From contig NZ_JBGCVY010000046.1 in the NCBI RefSeq assembly GCF_041088075.1, positions 4,091 to 68,090 of the forward strand: DNA of 64,000 nucleotides, read 5' to 3'. The position numbers and the translations under genes are program-made. Below are positions 8,643-17,323 of this stretch, one piece after another. Each line of letters opens with the position of its first letter. The first letter of the stretch is position 1. The notes beneath the pieces were generated by a model. That model saw only the letters and a list, made by a program, of their open reading frames with translations. It did not search any database and was not told the origin of the DNA. Source of the DNA: Mucilaginibacter_A sp041088075. GTDB lineage: Bacteria > Bacteroidota > Bacteroidia > Sphingobacteriales > Sphingobacteriaceae.

Positions 8643-8985
8643 GTTTGACTTTCAGAAAAACTGAATGCTTCTTTTAGCACCTAAAAATTAGTGTCGGCTC
8701 TGATCCTTTACTGATTTTTGTGCGGTAAAAGAAGTATCAACCAGGAGGATAGAAGCTGTTTGAATTTACATCTGAAAAAAAACTGAATGCTTCTTTTAGC
8801 ATATAAAAACTGGTATCGGCTCTAATCATACATCAATTTTTGTGCGATAAAAGAAGTATCAACCAGGAGGATAGAAACTGTTTGAATTTACATCTGAAAA
8901 AAACTGGATGCTTCTTTTAGCACCTAAAAATTGGTCTCGGCCCTAAATCTTTCACTGATTTTTAGGTGCTAAAAGAAGCATCACC
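8643..8985. repeat. About 121-bp tandem repeat built on inverted core pairs
   Basis: The 516-bp gap between gldJ and pyk has no gene. It holds two and a half units spaced 121-122 bp: leftward cores at 8665, 8787 and 8908 alternate with rightward cores at 8726, 8848 and 8970. Each unit also carries a TTGGTGTCGG-type flank, an ACCAGGAGGATAGAA word and AGAAACTGTTTGAATTTACA, which resembles the end of the element at 37119. The outermost part (8968-8981) is a clean core. Confidence 0.8.
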
Positions 8986-9026
8986 AAAAGAATAATTGAT
9001 TGTTGAAGGAAAAATCAAAATCAAAA

Positions 9027-9060
9027 AAAAGAAGCCGACTTAATAAAACCGGCTTCTTTT
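9027..9060 (-). terminator. Terminator after pyk
   Basis: AAAAGAAGCCG and CGGCTTCTTTT form an 11-bp stem; read on the minus strand it ends in a run of T. It lies 26 bases past the pyk stop and could also act on rightward transcripts. Confidence 0.75.
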
Positions 9061-9085
9061 CAACATAAAAACTTCTATCATAAAA

Positions 9086-10519
9086 TTAGATCACGCTAAC
9101 TTTAATCATATTTGTCCTGCCTTTTTTCTCCATTGGGATGGCTGCCGTGTTGATCACCACATCGCCTTCTTCCACCAAATTCTGGCTTTTTAAAATATCA
9201 TTGATTTCCTGGATGCTGCTGTCGGTAGAGTTGACATCAAATTTATCATAATAAAAACCCCGGACGCCCCAAAGCAAACTTAATGTGCGCAACAAATGAC
9301 GGTTTCGGGTAAAAATAAAAGTATTGGCTTTTGGGCGATGGCTGGAGATTTCGAAAGCGGTATAACCGGATGAAGTCATGGTAACAATCCCGATTGCATT
9401 GGTTTGTTCTGCCAGGTAAACTGCCGAACTACAAACCGCATCAGACAAAATGGTAGCAGATTTTTCGTTGACCGGTTTTGGCGTGTTAAACGGATAGCCA
9501 AATTCTTCTACGTTTTTGATGATTTTCTGCATCGTTTCGATCACGATCACCGGAAACTCGCCTACCGAAGTTTCCCCGCTCAACATCACTGCATCGGCAC
9601 CATCCAAAACTGAGTTGGCCACGTCGTTCACTTCGGCACGTGTTGGCCTTGGCGCCGTGATCATGCTTTCCAGCATTTGGGTAGCCACAATTACCGGTTT
9701 AGAAGCGGCGCGGCATTTACGGGCAATCATTTTTTGCAGCAACGGAACCTGTTCCATCGGCATTTCAACGCCCAAATCGCCGCGGGCAACCATCACGCCG
9801 TCTGTTGCTTCGATGATCGCATCAATATGTTCAATCGCTTCCGGCTTTTCAATCTTGGCAATTACGCGTGCCGATTTTCCGCTCCGGCTGATGATACGTT
9901 TCAAATCAACAATATCCAATTCTGTGCGGACAAAGGACAATCCGATCCACTCGACATCATTTTTCAAGGCAAATTCCAGGTTGTCCAAATCTTCTTCCGT
10001 TAAACTCGGGATCGAAACTTTGGTGTTTGGCAAATTAACGCCTTTGCGGGAAGTTAAAATTCCGCCGTAAACCACTTCGCAAACTACGGTATCTTTATTG
10101 TTGGTTTCTTTAACGCGCATTTGCAGCTTGCCGTCGTCCAATAAAATCATTTCGCCGGCCACTACATCTTTCGGAAAACTATCGTAAGTGATGTAAATCT
10201 GTTTTTCGTCGCCAACACATTCGTGCGTCGTGATGTTGATTGTTGCCCCGTTGATCAGTTGCACGCCCCCTGTTTTAACCATTCCGATCCTGATTTTTGG
10301 CCCTTGCAGATCAGCCAAAATGCCAACGTTCAGTTTGTACTGTTCGTTAATTTCACGGATATTGTCAATGGCAATTTGGTGGTCTTCCTGTTTTCCGTGA
10401 GAAAAATTTAACCGGCAAACGTTAACACCGGCCCGGATTAAGGATAACAACATCTCTTTTTGAGAAGAAGCCGGCCCGAGCGTGGCAACTATTTTAGTTC
10501 TTTTGTGCGAAATTTTCAT
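9086..10519 (-). CDS. pyk: Pyruvate kinase
   Basis: Final ATP-forming step of glycolysis. 477 residues, the usual bacterial length: RTKIVATLGPAS at the N terminus, NFSHG, substrate and metal motif IAKIEKPEAIEHID, and MVARGDLGVEMP with the catalytic-site glycine-aspartate loop. The C-terminal domain is complete and there is no extra PEP-utiliser domain. A TATCTTTA box lies only a few bases before the ATG on the minus strand, so the leader is very short. The IPExxxVDY gene lies directly upstream on the same strand, with a core repeat at 10553 between them. Confidence 0.97.
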   Translation of the reverse strand: MKISHKRTKIVATLGPASSQKEMLLSLIRAGVNVCRLNFSHGKQEDHQIAIDNIREINEQYKLNVGILADLQGPKIRIGMVKTGGVQLINGATINITTHECVGDEKQIYITYDSFPKDVVAGEMILLDDGKLQMRVKETNNKDTVVCEVVYGGILTSRKGVNLPNTKVSIPSLTEEDLDNLEFALKNDVEWIGLSFVRTELDIVDLKRIISRSGKSARVIAKIEKPEAIEHIDAIIEATDGVMVARGDLGVEMPMEQVPLLQKMIARKCRAASKPVIVATQMLESMITAPRPTRAEVNDVANSVLDGADAVMLSGETSVGEFPVIVIETMQKIIKNVEEFGYPFNTPKPVNEKSATILSDAVCSSAVYLAEQTNAIGIVTMTSSGYTAFEISSHRPKANTFIFTRNRHLLRTLSLLWGVRGFYYDKFDVNSTDSSIQEINDILKSQNLVEEGDVVINTAAIPMEKKGRTNMIKVSVI

Positions 10520-10605
10520 TTATAAAGATAAATTTTGATTAGATAAATTGTGATGCTTCTTTTACCAGGGTAAAATTAGTGTAATTTAAACACTAAGCGA
10601 AATGT

Positions 10606-11064
10606 TTAAAACAACAGGTTTTCGTGGGATTTGATTGTTTTAGGGTCAATTTGTTTTACCGACTCGATAAATGCGATCTTTTTCAACCTCAGCAACACAT
10701 TTTCCAGGTCTTCGTCGTCAAAATGGTTTTTGATCATCAAAAAATAATTAGTGCTGCCCAACTCGGGGATCAGGCATCCGCTTGCGCCATGGTTGGCAAT
10801 AACATAAAATTCTGTTTCAGAAGCTTCAATGTTGTACACATATTGCGAAAACTGCATCGGCTCGGCACCGGCAAACAAAGGCAGGCAGTAATCGGCCGTT
10901 TTCCTGAAATCGGTGCACAGTTCTTTGTTGATATGGTAACAAAGCCGGTAATCGCGCAGCGGCGACCGCAGGGCAATTAATATAAAGTCGAGGTCTAACT
11001 CAAAACTTAGTATCTTTCTACTCAAAACCAGGTGATGCTTAGGGTTATCTAAACTACAAATCAA
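10606..11064 (-). CDS. IPExxxVDY family protein
   Basis: A small Bacteroidota protein of unknown function; the family-defining motif appears as IPELGSTNY. It is acidic, has no signal peptide or membrane segment, and its second half is rich in charged helices. The listed start is TTG at 11064; a second in-frame TTG at 11025 gives SRKILSFELDLDFILIAL at the N terminus, which fits relatives better. It sits between pyk and acpP-fabF-rnc, an order I recall as common in the phylum. Confidence 0.75.
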   Translation of the reverse strand: MICSLDNPKHHLVLSRKILSFELDLDFILIALRSPLRDYRLCYHINKELCTDFRKTADYCLPLFAGAEPMQFSQYVYNIEASETEFYVIANHGASGCLIPELGSTNYFLMIKNHFDDEDLENVLLRLKKIAFIESVKQIDPKTIKSHENLLF

Positions 11065-11245
11065 ACTTAAATAAACTTGAAGTTATTATACAGTTATCCA
11101 CATTTACCACATCAAAAATATAGTGGTAAAAACAGTATGTGTACGGCAAAAGATTTAAGCCGATCAAAATTTTATTGCGGTTTGATATTTGATTTAATTT
11201 ATTTTTCTTTGCACAGATTTATTTAACCCAAAAAATTAAAAGACT

Positions 11246-11482
11246 ATGTCTGATATCGCTTCCAGAGTAAAAGCAATTATCGTAGAAAAATTAGGTGTTG
11301 ACGAGAACGAAGTTACACCAGAAGCAAGTTTCACGAATGATTTAGGTGCAGATTCTTTAGATACTGTAGAACTGATCATGGAATTTGAAAAAGAATTTAA
11401 TGTAGCTATCCCTGATGACCAGGCAGAAACTATCGGCACCGTTGGCCAGGCTATCGCTTATCTGGAAAAAAACGTTAAATAA
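11246..11482 (+). CDS. acpP: Acyl carrier protein
   Basis: 78 residues, acidic. The phosphopantetheine Ser is in GADSLDTVEL (about residue 38). Carries acyl chains in fatty-acid synthesis; the immediate partner gene is fabF, 20 bases downstream. The upstream region 11065-11245 is AT-rich and contains a TAAAAACAGTAT core at 11127-11138. Confidence 0.98.
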   Translation: MSDIASRVKAIIVEKLGVDENEVTPEASFTNDLGADSLDTVELIMEFEKEFNVAIPDDQAETIGTVGQAIAYLEKNVK

Positions 11483-11502
11483 TAGCGCTTTTTGCTAAAT
11501 AA

Positions 11503-12756
11503 ATGGAGTTAAAAAGAGTAGTTGTAACCGGTTTGGGCGCACTTACTCCAATTGGCAACAGCGTCCCGGATTATTGGGGCGCGCTGATCAATGGAGTGAG
11601 TGGGGCTGACATCATCAAAAGTTTCGACACCACAAAATTCAAAACAAAGTTTGCCTGCGAAATAAAAAACTTTTCTGCCGAAGATATTTTCGGCAAAAAA
11701 GAAGCGCGCAAGATGGATCCTTTTGTGCATTACGCCATGGTTTCGGTTGACGAAGCCGTGCGCGATGCAGATTTGGATTTTCCAAACCTCGACACCAACC
11801 GCATTGGCGTTATCTGGGGTGCCGGAATTGGTGGTTTAAAAACTTTTTTGGATGAAGTGTCCAACTTTGCCAAAGGTGATGGTACGCCGCGTTACAACCC
11901 TTACTTTATTCCAAAAATGATTTTGGACATTGCGCCAGGCCATATTTCTATCAAATATGGTTTGCGTGGCCCCAATTTTTCTACCGTTTCTGCCTGTGCT
12001 TCGGGCACCAATGCTTTGATTGATTCTTTCAATTATCTTCGTTTGGGTGTGGCAGATGTCATCATTTCCGGCGGTTCTGAAGCCATTATCAATGAAGCCG
12101 GCATGGGTGGTTTTAATGCGATGCACGCTTTGTCCACCCGAAACGACGACCCGAAAACAGCTTCCCGCCCTTTCGATAAAGACCGCGACGGTTTTGTTGC
12201 CGGTGAAGGGGCGGGTGCGCTGATCCTGGAAAGTTTGGAACATGCCAAAGCACGTGGTGCCAAGATTTATGCCGAAATGGTTGGCGGCGGCATGAGTGCC
12301 GATGCAAACCACATTACCGCACCGCACCCGGAAGGTTTGGGCGCACGTTTGGTAATGGGCAACGCCCTGCGCGATGCCGGTTTAACTACCAGCGATATTG
12401 ATTACATCAACGTTCACGGAACATCTACGCCGCTTGGCGATATCAGCGAAACCAAAGCTATCGTGAGTTTATTTGGTGATGATGCCTACAAATTAAACAT
12501 CAGTTCTACCAAATCCATGACCGGCCATTTGCTGGGCGCGGCCGGTGCGATCGAAGCCATTGCTTCTGTGCTGGCTATCAAAAACGACATCGTTCCGCCT
12601 ACCATCAACCATTTTACAGATGACCCGGAGTTTGACCCTCAATTAAACTTCACTTTTAACAAACCTCAAAAACGGACGGTACGCACTGCGTTGAGCAATA
12701 CTTTCGGTTTTGGCGGCCACAATGCCTCTGTGATTTTCAAAAAATACGAAGAATAG
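11503..12756 (+). CDS. fabF: 3-oxoacyl-ACP synthase II
   Basis: Condensing enzyme that elongates acyl-ACP with malonyl-ACP. 417 residues; catalytic Cys165 in SACASGTNA, and the two His residues in VHGTSTPLGD and GHLLGAAGAIEA, completing the Cys-His-His triad of FabF. Transcribed with acpP (20 bases upstream) and rnc (five bases downstream), the classic acpP-fabF-rnc order. Confidence 0.98.
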   Translation: MELKRVVVTGLGALTPIGNSVPDYWGALINGVSGADIIKSFDTTKFKTKFACEIKNFSAEDIFGKKEARKMDPFVHYAMVSVDEAVRDADLDFPNLDTNRIGVIWGAGIGGLKTFLDEVSNFAKGDGTPRYNPYFIPKMILDIAPGHISIKYGLRGPNFSTVSACASGTNALIDSFNYLRLGVADVIISGGSEAIINEAGMGGFNAMHALSTRNDDPKTASRPFDKDRDGFVAGEGAGALILESLEHAKARGAKIYAEMVGGGMSADANHITAPHPEGLGARLVMGNALRDAGLTTSDIDYINVHGTSTPLGDISETKAIVSLFGDDAYKLNISSTKSMTGHLLGAAGAIEAIASVLAIKNDIVPPTINHFTDDPEFDPQLNFTFNKPQKRTVRTALSNTFGFGGHNASVIFKKYEE

Positions 12757-12761
12757 TTTTA

Positions 12762-13487
12762 ATGCCGATTTCAAGGTTTTACAAGCTTTACTTATCTCCC
12801 AACAGAAAATACGTTAAGCTGTTAAAAAACCTGCTTGGCTTTGTACCCGGTAATTTGATGCTTTACCGTTTGGCTTTCCGGCACAAATCGGTTGCGCAGG
12901 TTGTAAAAAAGGGGGTTAAAAACAGCAACGAAAGGTTAGAGTTTTTGGGCGATGCCGTGCTTGGTTCGGTCGTAGCCGAAATCCTTTTCAAAATGTACCC
13001 TTATGAGGATGAAGGGTTTTTGACAGAACTGCGTTCGAAAATCGTTAGCCGAATCAACCTCAACCAATTAGGCCGAAAGCTTGGTTTTGAGCAATTGGTC
13101 GAGTTTGACAGCCGTGTGATCAATACCAGCAGACAAAGTTCTTTGCTGGGCGATGCTTTTGAAGCTTTAATTGGTGCCGTTTATCTGGATAAAGGCTACA
13201 ACTTCACCAAAAGTTTTCTGGAAAACCGAATTATCAAATCGCATATTGATATCCATAAACTGGAAAACACGGAAACCAATTTCAAAAGTAAATTGATTGA
13301 ATGGTGCCAGCGCCACAGCAAAGACATTAGTTTTGAATTGATTACCAACCAGCAGGGCGAAAGCACCAAACTTTTTACCGTGCAGGCTTGTATTGATGGC
13401 GAAGTGGTAGGCAACGGCAAAGAGTTCAACAAAAAAACTGCCGAAAAACTGGCCGCCGAAAAAGCTTGCGAAGCTTTGGGGATTTGA
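12762..13487 (+). CDS. rnc: Ribonuclease III
   Basis: Double-strand RNA endonuclease for rRNA and mRNA processing. 241 residues: RNase III signature NERLEFLGDAVLGSVVAE (about 50-67) with the catalytic Glu/Asp residues, a second acidic site in LLGDAFEALIGAVYLDKG, and a C-terminal dsRNA-binding domain (about 170-240) ending KKTAEKLAAEKACEAL. Follows fabF by five bases. Confidence 0.97.
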   Translation: MPISRFYKLYLSPNRKYVKLLKNLLGFVPGNLMLYRLAFRHKSVAQVVKKGVKNSNERLEFLGDAVLGSVVAEILFKMYPYEDEGFLTELRSKIVSRINLNQLGRKLGFEQLVEFDSRVINTSRQSSLLGDAFEALIGAVYLDKGYNFTKSFLENRIIKSHIDIHKLENTETNFKSKLIEWCQRHSKDISFELITNQQGESTKLFTVQACIDGEVVGNGKEFNKKTAEKLAAEKACEALGI

Positions 13488-13499
13488 TGGTCTGCTTTG

Positions 13500-13685
13500 C
13501 CATTTCGACCAAAGGGAGAAATCTTATTTCAACAAAACATCAATTTTTAGGTGATAAAAGAAGCATTAACATTCGCTTTGAATAGAAATCTTCTTTTAAC
13601 AAGAACAATAATTTTTAGGTGATAAAAGAAGCATTAAAACCTTTTTTGTTTTGAAGAAGATCTCTCCTATCGTCGAGATGACAAA
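13500..13685. repeat. Composite hairpin element with two core repeats
   Basis: Left arm CATTTCGACCAAAGGGAGAA, right arm GAAGAAGATCTCTCC...CGAGATGACAAAA. Two cores, 13555-13566 and 13623-13634, each preceded by TTTTTAGGTGA, lie in the interior, separated by a partial repeat of the arm (AATCTTCTTT). A further inverted core lies at 13705-13716. Confidence 0.6.
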
Positions 13686-13713
13686 AACCGGAATGACAGC
13701 AATCATACTTCTT

Positions 13714-14475
13714 TTAATACAGCTTTTTAAGCGGCGGCAAGCCTTTTCCTTCCTTAAAACCCTGTGCCGATTTCTTAACATAATTGATCAAATCATAATC
13801 GTTCCAGGCAGAAAGCTGATCGAAACTTGGCCGGTAAGAATCCATAAACGGCTGGATTTGCTCTTCCTTCAAATCCGTAACTTGCTGAACCAAAGCTTTG
13901 TTAAAGCGTTTATCCACGTTGGTTTGCTCAATCTCATTCTTGGCAAATTCCTGGAAATGCTTGGCCTGACGTGGCGTTTTCCCAAAAAGTTCGTACAAAC
14001 CTGTTATTGGATTTGTAACCATCGAAAGTGCAGGCGGCTTACCGTTGTAAATACTTCCCTGCCCGCGATACTGCCGCAACGCTTCTTCCAGTTCCTGCTT
14101 TTTGGTTTGGCCAACCACGCGCACTTCGCTTAATTGAATGACCGGCGAAAGTTGCAGCATAACATCTTTTTCATCCACAACCGTAAAAATATATTCGGTA
14201 TAATCTTTTTTGAAAACTTTTAAGGTATCGCCAACACTTGCTTTGATGCTGAACGCGCCCAAATCGTTGCTGGCAACCGTAATTTTCTTTTTTAAATTGA
14301 ATATCAAGGCGTCAGAAACCCGTTGTGCGTTTTGCTTTTGGAACAAAACACCTTTCAGCACAAACTCCTGTTGAGCAAAAACAGCCGGACTTTGGCCGAT
14401 GAAAGCAAGGATCAACATCAGCTTAATTACAAAAAGGATTCGATTAAACATTCCAACAAAAATACGAAAAAGCAA
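13714..14475 (-). CDS. Secreted protein with carboxypeptidase-regulatory-like domain
   Basis: 253 residues; signal peptide ending near VFAQQ, then a short CarboxypepD-reg-like segment (about 35-110: LKGVLFQKQNAQRVSDALI, VGDTLKVFKKDYTEY), then a helical C-terminal half of unknown fold. The listed ATG may be early; MFNRILFVIKLML at 14451 gives a cleaner signal peptide. Such proteins are common and unassigned in Bacteroidota. The stop codon is the TAA of a core repeat (13705-13716). Confidence 0.7.
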   Translation of the reverse strand: MLFRIFVGMFNRILFVIKLMLILAFIGQSPAVFAQQEFVLKGVLFQKQNAQRVSDALIFNLKKKITVASNDLGAFSIKASVGDTLKVFKKDYTEYIFTVVDEKDVMLQLSPVIQLSEVRVVGQTKKQELEEALRQYRGQGSIYNGKPPALSMVTNPITGLYELFGKTPRQAKHFQEFAKNEIEQTNVDKRFNKALVQQVTDLKEEQIQPFMDSYRPSFDQLSAWNDYDLINYVKKSAQGFKEGKGLPPLKKLY

Positions 14476-14583
14476 ACGCGAAGCTGTTAAAGTATGTTAA
14501 GGTCAATTTTTTGCCGGTAAAAACAGTATCGGCAACTTTACAAGTGCGGTCAGCTTAAAACTTTAGCCGTACTGATAAATTTT

Positions 14584-14591
14584 TATCTTTG
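14584..14591 (+). promoter_or_regulatory. -7 box directly before yicC start
   Basis: TATCTTTG matches TAnnTTTG. The ATG of yicC is at 14595, only three bases after the box, so the transcript would begin at or near the start codon. Confidence 0.55.
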
Positions 14592-14594
14592 CAA

Positions 14595-15470
14595 ATGATT
14601 AAATCCATGACCGGTTTTGGCATCAGCAGCCAGGATTTGGGAAACGTAAAATACACAGTCGAAATAAAATCCCTCAACAGTAAATTCCTCGAACTGTCTA
14701 TTAAATTGCCCCGCACTTTTGCCGAAAAAGAATTTGAACTGCGCAACGAATGCAGCCGTTTGATTGACCGCGGCAAAGTAAACCTCAGCTTTAATGTTGA
14801 GCAAAATGAAGTAAAAACTGCGGTCGCAAGCATTGATGTGGTTTTGCTCCAACAATATTTACAACAGCTAAAAGAAGTAAGCAGCCAGCTAAACGAGCCA
14901 ACCTCTAACCTACTACAACTGGCTTTGGGTTTGCCCGATGTGGTAAAATTCACGGAAGAAAAAGCTTCGGAAGACGAGTGGAAAACCGTAAAACAGGTTT
15001 TTAACAAAGCGGTGGAAGCCTTTCAGCAATTCAGGTCGGACGAAGGGAACATGCTGGAAAACGATTTGAAACTGCGCATCAGCAACATTCTCGAAAACCT
15101 TGAAAAAGTTGAAGTTGAAGAACCAACACGGATTGTTACCATCAAAGAACGTTTAAACAGTTTTTTGGCCGAAGCTGTTGGCCGCGAAAACATTGATCAA
15201 AACCGTTTTGAGCAGGAATTGATTTATTACATTGATAAGCTGGACATCACCGAAGAAAAAATCAGGCTGAAAACGCATTGCGATTACTTTGTAGAAACGT
15301 TAAAAAGCGCCGATGCAAACGGTAAAAAATTAGGTTTTATTGCTCAGGAAATTGGCCGCGAGGTAAACACGCTGGGTTCAAAAGCGAACAACGCGATCAT
15401 ACAAAAATTGGTTGTTGGCATGAAAGAAGAACTGGAAAAGATAAAGGAACAATTGCTGAATGTGCTTTAG
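14595..15470 (+). CDS. YicC/YloC family endoribonuclease
   Basis: 291 residues. MIKSMTGFGISSQ opens the protein exactly as in the family, so the start is at 14595 rather than a TTG six bases upstream. The C-terminal DUF1732 block is present (DRFEQEL-like RFEQELIYYIDKLDI, KLGFIAQEIGREVNTLGSKAN). YicC-type proteins have been reported as RNA endonucleases. It leads a rightward set yicC-gmk-nadD, as in many bacteria. Confidence 0.93.
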   Translation: MIKSMTGFGISSQDLGNVKYTVEIKSLNSKFLELSIKLPRTFAEKEFELRNECSRLIDRGKVNLSFNVEQNEVKTAVASIDVVLLQQYLQQLKEVSSQLNEPTSNLLQLALGLPDVVKFTEEKASEDEWKTVKQVFNKAVEAFQQFRSDEGNMLENDLKLRISNILENLEKVEVEEPTRIVTIKERLNSFLAEAVGRENIDQNRFEQELIYYIDKLDITEEKIRLKTHCDYFVETLKSADANGKKLGFIAQEIGREVNTLGSKANNAIIQKLVVGMKEELEKIKEQLLNVL

Positions 15471-15541
15471 TTAATGGTTCATGGTTTATGGATCATAGCA
15501 GCTTCCATGAACCATAAACTATCAACCATAAACCAAAACCT

Positions 15542-16114
15542 ATGAACCAAAACGGCAAACTCATCATATTTTCTGCGCCTTCCGGAGCTGGTAAAACCAC
15601 CATTGTGCATCATTTGCTGAGCAAATTTGATAGTTTGGAGTTTTCCATTTCGGCCACTACGCGCAAACCGCGCGGCGACGAACAGCACGGAAAAGATTAT
15701 TATTTCATCTCGCAAACCGAGTTTTTGCACCGTATTGCACAGAAAGAATTTGTAGAGTTTGAAGAGGTTTACTCGGGCACATTTTACGGCACTTTGCGTA
15801 AAGAAATAGAACGGATTTGGAACCAGGGCAAACACGTTATTTTTGATATTGATGTAGTTGGCGGTCTGCATTTGAAGCGGAAATACGACGGAAAAGCGCT
15901 GGCTATTTTTGTGCAACCACCGTCATTAGAGGTTTTGATTGAACGTTTAAGCGGACGCGGGACCGACAGCGAAGAAAAGCTACTGGAGCGTTATGCCAAA
16001 GCCGAAAAAGAATTGAATTTCGCACCGCAGTTTGATGTGATCCTGAAAAACTACGATCTGGAAACGGCCTGCCAGGAAGCTAAGGATTTAGTTTCTGATT
16101 TTATTGGCCGATAA
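15542..16114 (+). CDS. gmk: Guanylate kinase
   Basis: Phosphorylates GMP to GDP. 190 residues: P-loop APSGAGKTT (about 11-19), GMP-binding TTRKPRGDEQHGKDYYF, and VIFDIDVVGGL. The 71-bp gap to yicC is filled by a word-like inverted repeat (ATGGTTCATGGTTTATGG, 15474-15491, and related words on the other side), so transcription from yicC may be attenuated. Confidence 0.97.
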   Translation: MNQNGKLIIFSAPSGAGKTTIVHHLLSKFDSLEFSISATTRKPRGDEQHGKDYYFISQTEFLHRIAQKEFVEFEEVYSGTFYGTLRKEIERIWNQGKHVIFDIDVVGGLHLKRKYDGKALAIFVQPPSLEVLIERLSGRGTDSEEKLLERYAKAEKELNFAPQFDVILKNYDLETACQEAKDLVSDFIGR

Positions 16115-16138
16115 CAATTTTTACTCGATAAAAGAAGC

Positions 16139-16711
16139 ATGAAGATTGGTTTGTTTTTTGGCTCTTTTAACCCCATCCATACCGGCCATTTAATTATTGC
16201 CAGCTACATGGCCAACCACACGGATTTGGAAAAAGTCTGGCTGGTGGTTTCGCCGCACAACCCGCTCAAAAAAGCAAGCGATCTGATCAATACTTATGAT
16301 CGTTTGGAAATGGCAAAATTAGCAACTGAAAACTCCGATAAAATAGAAGTGAGCGATATTGAACTGAAACTGCCGCGGCCGTCTTACACTATTGATACGC
16401 TCATTCATCTACAGGAAAAATTCCCGCAACATCAATTTACATTGATTATGGGTTCTGATAATTTGAACTCACTGCAAAAGTGGAAGAACTACGAAATTTT
16501 GCTGCGCGATTATCAAATCTATGTTTATCCGAGGCCCGGTTTTGAGGATACTGTTTTTAGCAACCATTTTTCGGTAACGATAACAGATACGCCGCTGATT
16601 GAAATTTCTTCCACTTTCATCCGAAAATCCATCGCCCAAAAAAAGAATGTGCAGTATTTTTTGCCGGACAACGTGCTGGAATTTATTGACAGTAAAAACT
16701 TGTACCGTTAA
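16139..16711 (+). CDS. nadD: Nicotinate-nucleotide adenylyltransferase
   Basis: NAD synthesis: adenylates nicotinate mononucleotide. 190 residues with the nucleotidyltransferase signature GLFFGSFNPIHTGHLIIA and the C-terminal ISSTFIRKSI. The start codon ATG uses the last two bases of a core repeat (GATAAAAGAAGCATG, 16127-16141), so the element forms the whole leader immediately before the start. Confidence 0.97.
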   Translation: MKIGLFFGSFNPIHTGHLIIASYMANHTDLEKVWLVVSPHNPLKKASDLINTYDRLEMAKLATENSDKIEVSDIELKLPRPSYTIDTLIHLQEKFPQHQFTLIMGSDNLNSLQKWKNYEILLRDYQIYVYPRPGFEDTVFSNHFSVTITDTPLIEISSTFIRKSIAQKKNVQYFLPDNVLEFIDSKNLYR

Positions 16712-16740
16712 TTTCGTTATCTTTATAAAAAGAAAAACTT

Positions 16741-16929
16741 ATGGTGATTGCAAAAGAAAAAATACTTCATTTAATCAACCGTATGCCAGAGGAAATTGAT
16801 GTTGACGAGGTAGTTGACCAAATAAAACTGACGGCTAAAATTGAACAGGCATTGGAAGAATCCAACAAAGGCTTAGGACAGAACTGGGAAGAATTTAAGA
16901 AAGAATGGCTAAGCGAAGAGGACTTGTAA
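16741..16929 (+). CDS. Small antitoxin-like protein paired with ParE-type toxin
   Basis: 62 residues, helical and acidic (EEIDVDEVVDQIKLTAKIEQALEESNKG, EEFKKEWLSEEDL region), the size and character of antitoxins of the ParE/RelE class; no sequence motif identifies the DNA-binding type. Its 3' end overlaps the toxin gene by 25 bases. TATCTTTA at 16718-16725 is a candidate -7 box. Confidence 0.7.
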   Translation: MVIAKEKILHLINRMPEEIDVDEVVDQIKLTAKIEQALEESNKGLGQNWEEFKKEWLSEEDL

Positions 16930-17231
16930 ATATTGAAATTCTTCCTACCGCTAAAGCTGATTTGAACGATATTTACCAATATATCGCCAAAGAATCTGTG
17001 AAATACGCTAAAATTGAAAAACGGTTGATTATTGAAGCGATAGATCAACTTTATACTTTTCCCAATTCTGGCGCGCCTTTTAATTATAAAAATATTGAGG
17101 CTCGGAGATTAATATTTAGAAATTACATTATTATTTATCGCTATAAAACTAAGGATTTGCTTGAAGTACTCACCATCCATCACCAAGCCCGACTTTTATC
17201 CAACAATCCGGCTTTAAACGACGAGGAATAA
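16905..17231 (+). CDS. ParE/RelE-family toxin
   Basis: 108 residues with the RelE/ParE layout: ILPTAKADLNDIYQYIAKES (helix 1), a second helix IEAIDQLYTFPNSGAP, and the strands RRLIFRNYIIIYRYK and VLTIHHQARLL. Toxins of this family block gyrase (ParE) or cleave mRNA on ribosomes (RelE); the sequence does not decide between them. It overlaps the preceding antitoxin-like gene, and a perfect 42-bp palindrome follows 20 bases after it. Confidence 0.85.
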   Translation: MAKRRGLVNIEILPTAKADLNDIYQYIAKESVKYAKIEKRLIIEAIDQLYTFPNSGAPFNYKNIEARRLIFRNYIIIYRYKTKDLLEVLTIHHQARLLSNNPALNDEE

Positions 17232-17250
17232 GAAAAAAAGTTCATAGATT

Positions 17251-17292
17251 ATGGTTCATTGGTTATGGTAGCTACCATAACCAATGAACCAT
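17251..17292. repeat. Perfect 42-bp palindrome
   Basis: 21-base arms meet without a loop; the left arm begins ATGGTTCATTGGTTATGG. Related words occur at 15474-15539. It lies between the toxin gene and the miaE promoter and could terminate the former. Confidence 0.8.
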
Positions 17293-17311
17293 CAACTAAA
17301 ACCCATTTCAC

Positions 17312-17319
17312 TATCTTTG
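17312..17319 (+). promoter_or_regulatory. -7 box before miaE
   Basis: TATCTTTG (TAnnTTTG) ends four bases before the GTG start of miaE, implying a leaderless or nearly leaderless mRNA. Confidence 0.5.
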
Positions 17320-17323
17320 CTTT

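Noticed and set aside
14879..14890. TAAAAGAAGTAA in yicC and the like at 63036
   Set aside because: Natural LKEV coding; last base differs and no flanking arm.
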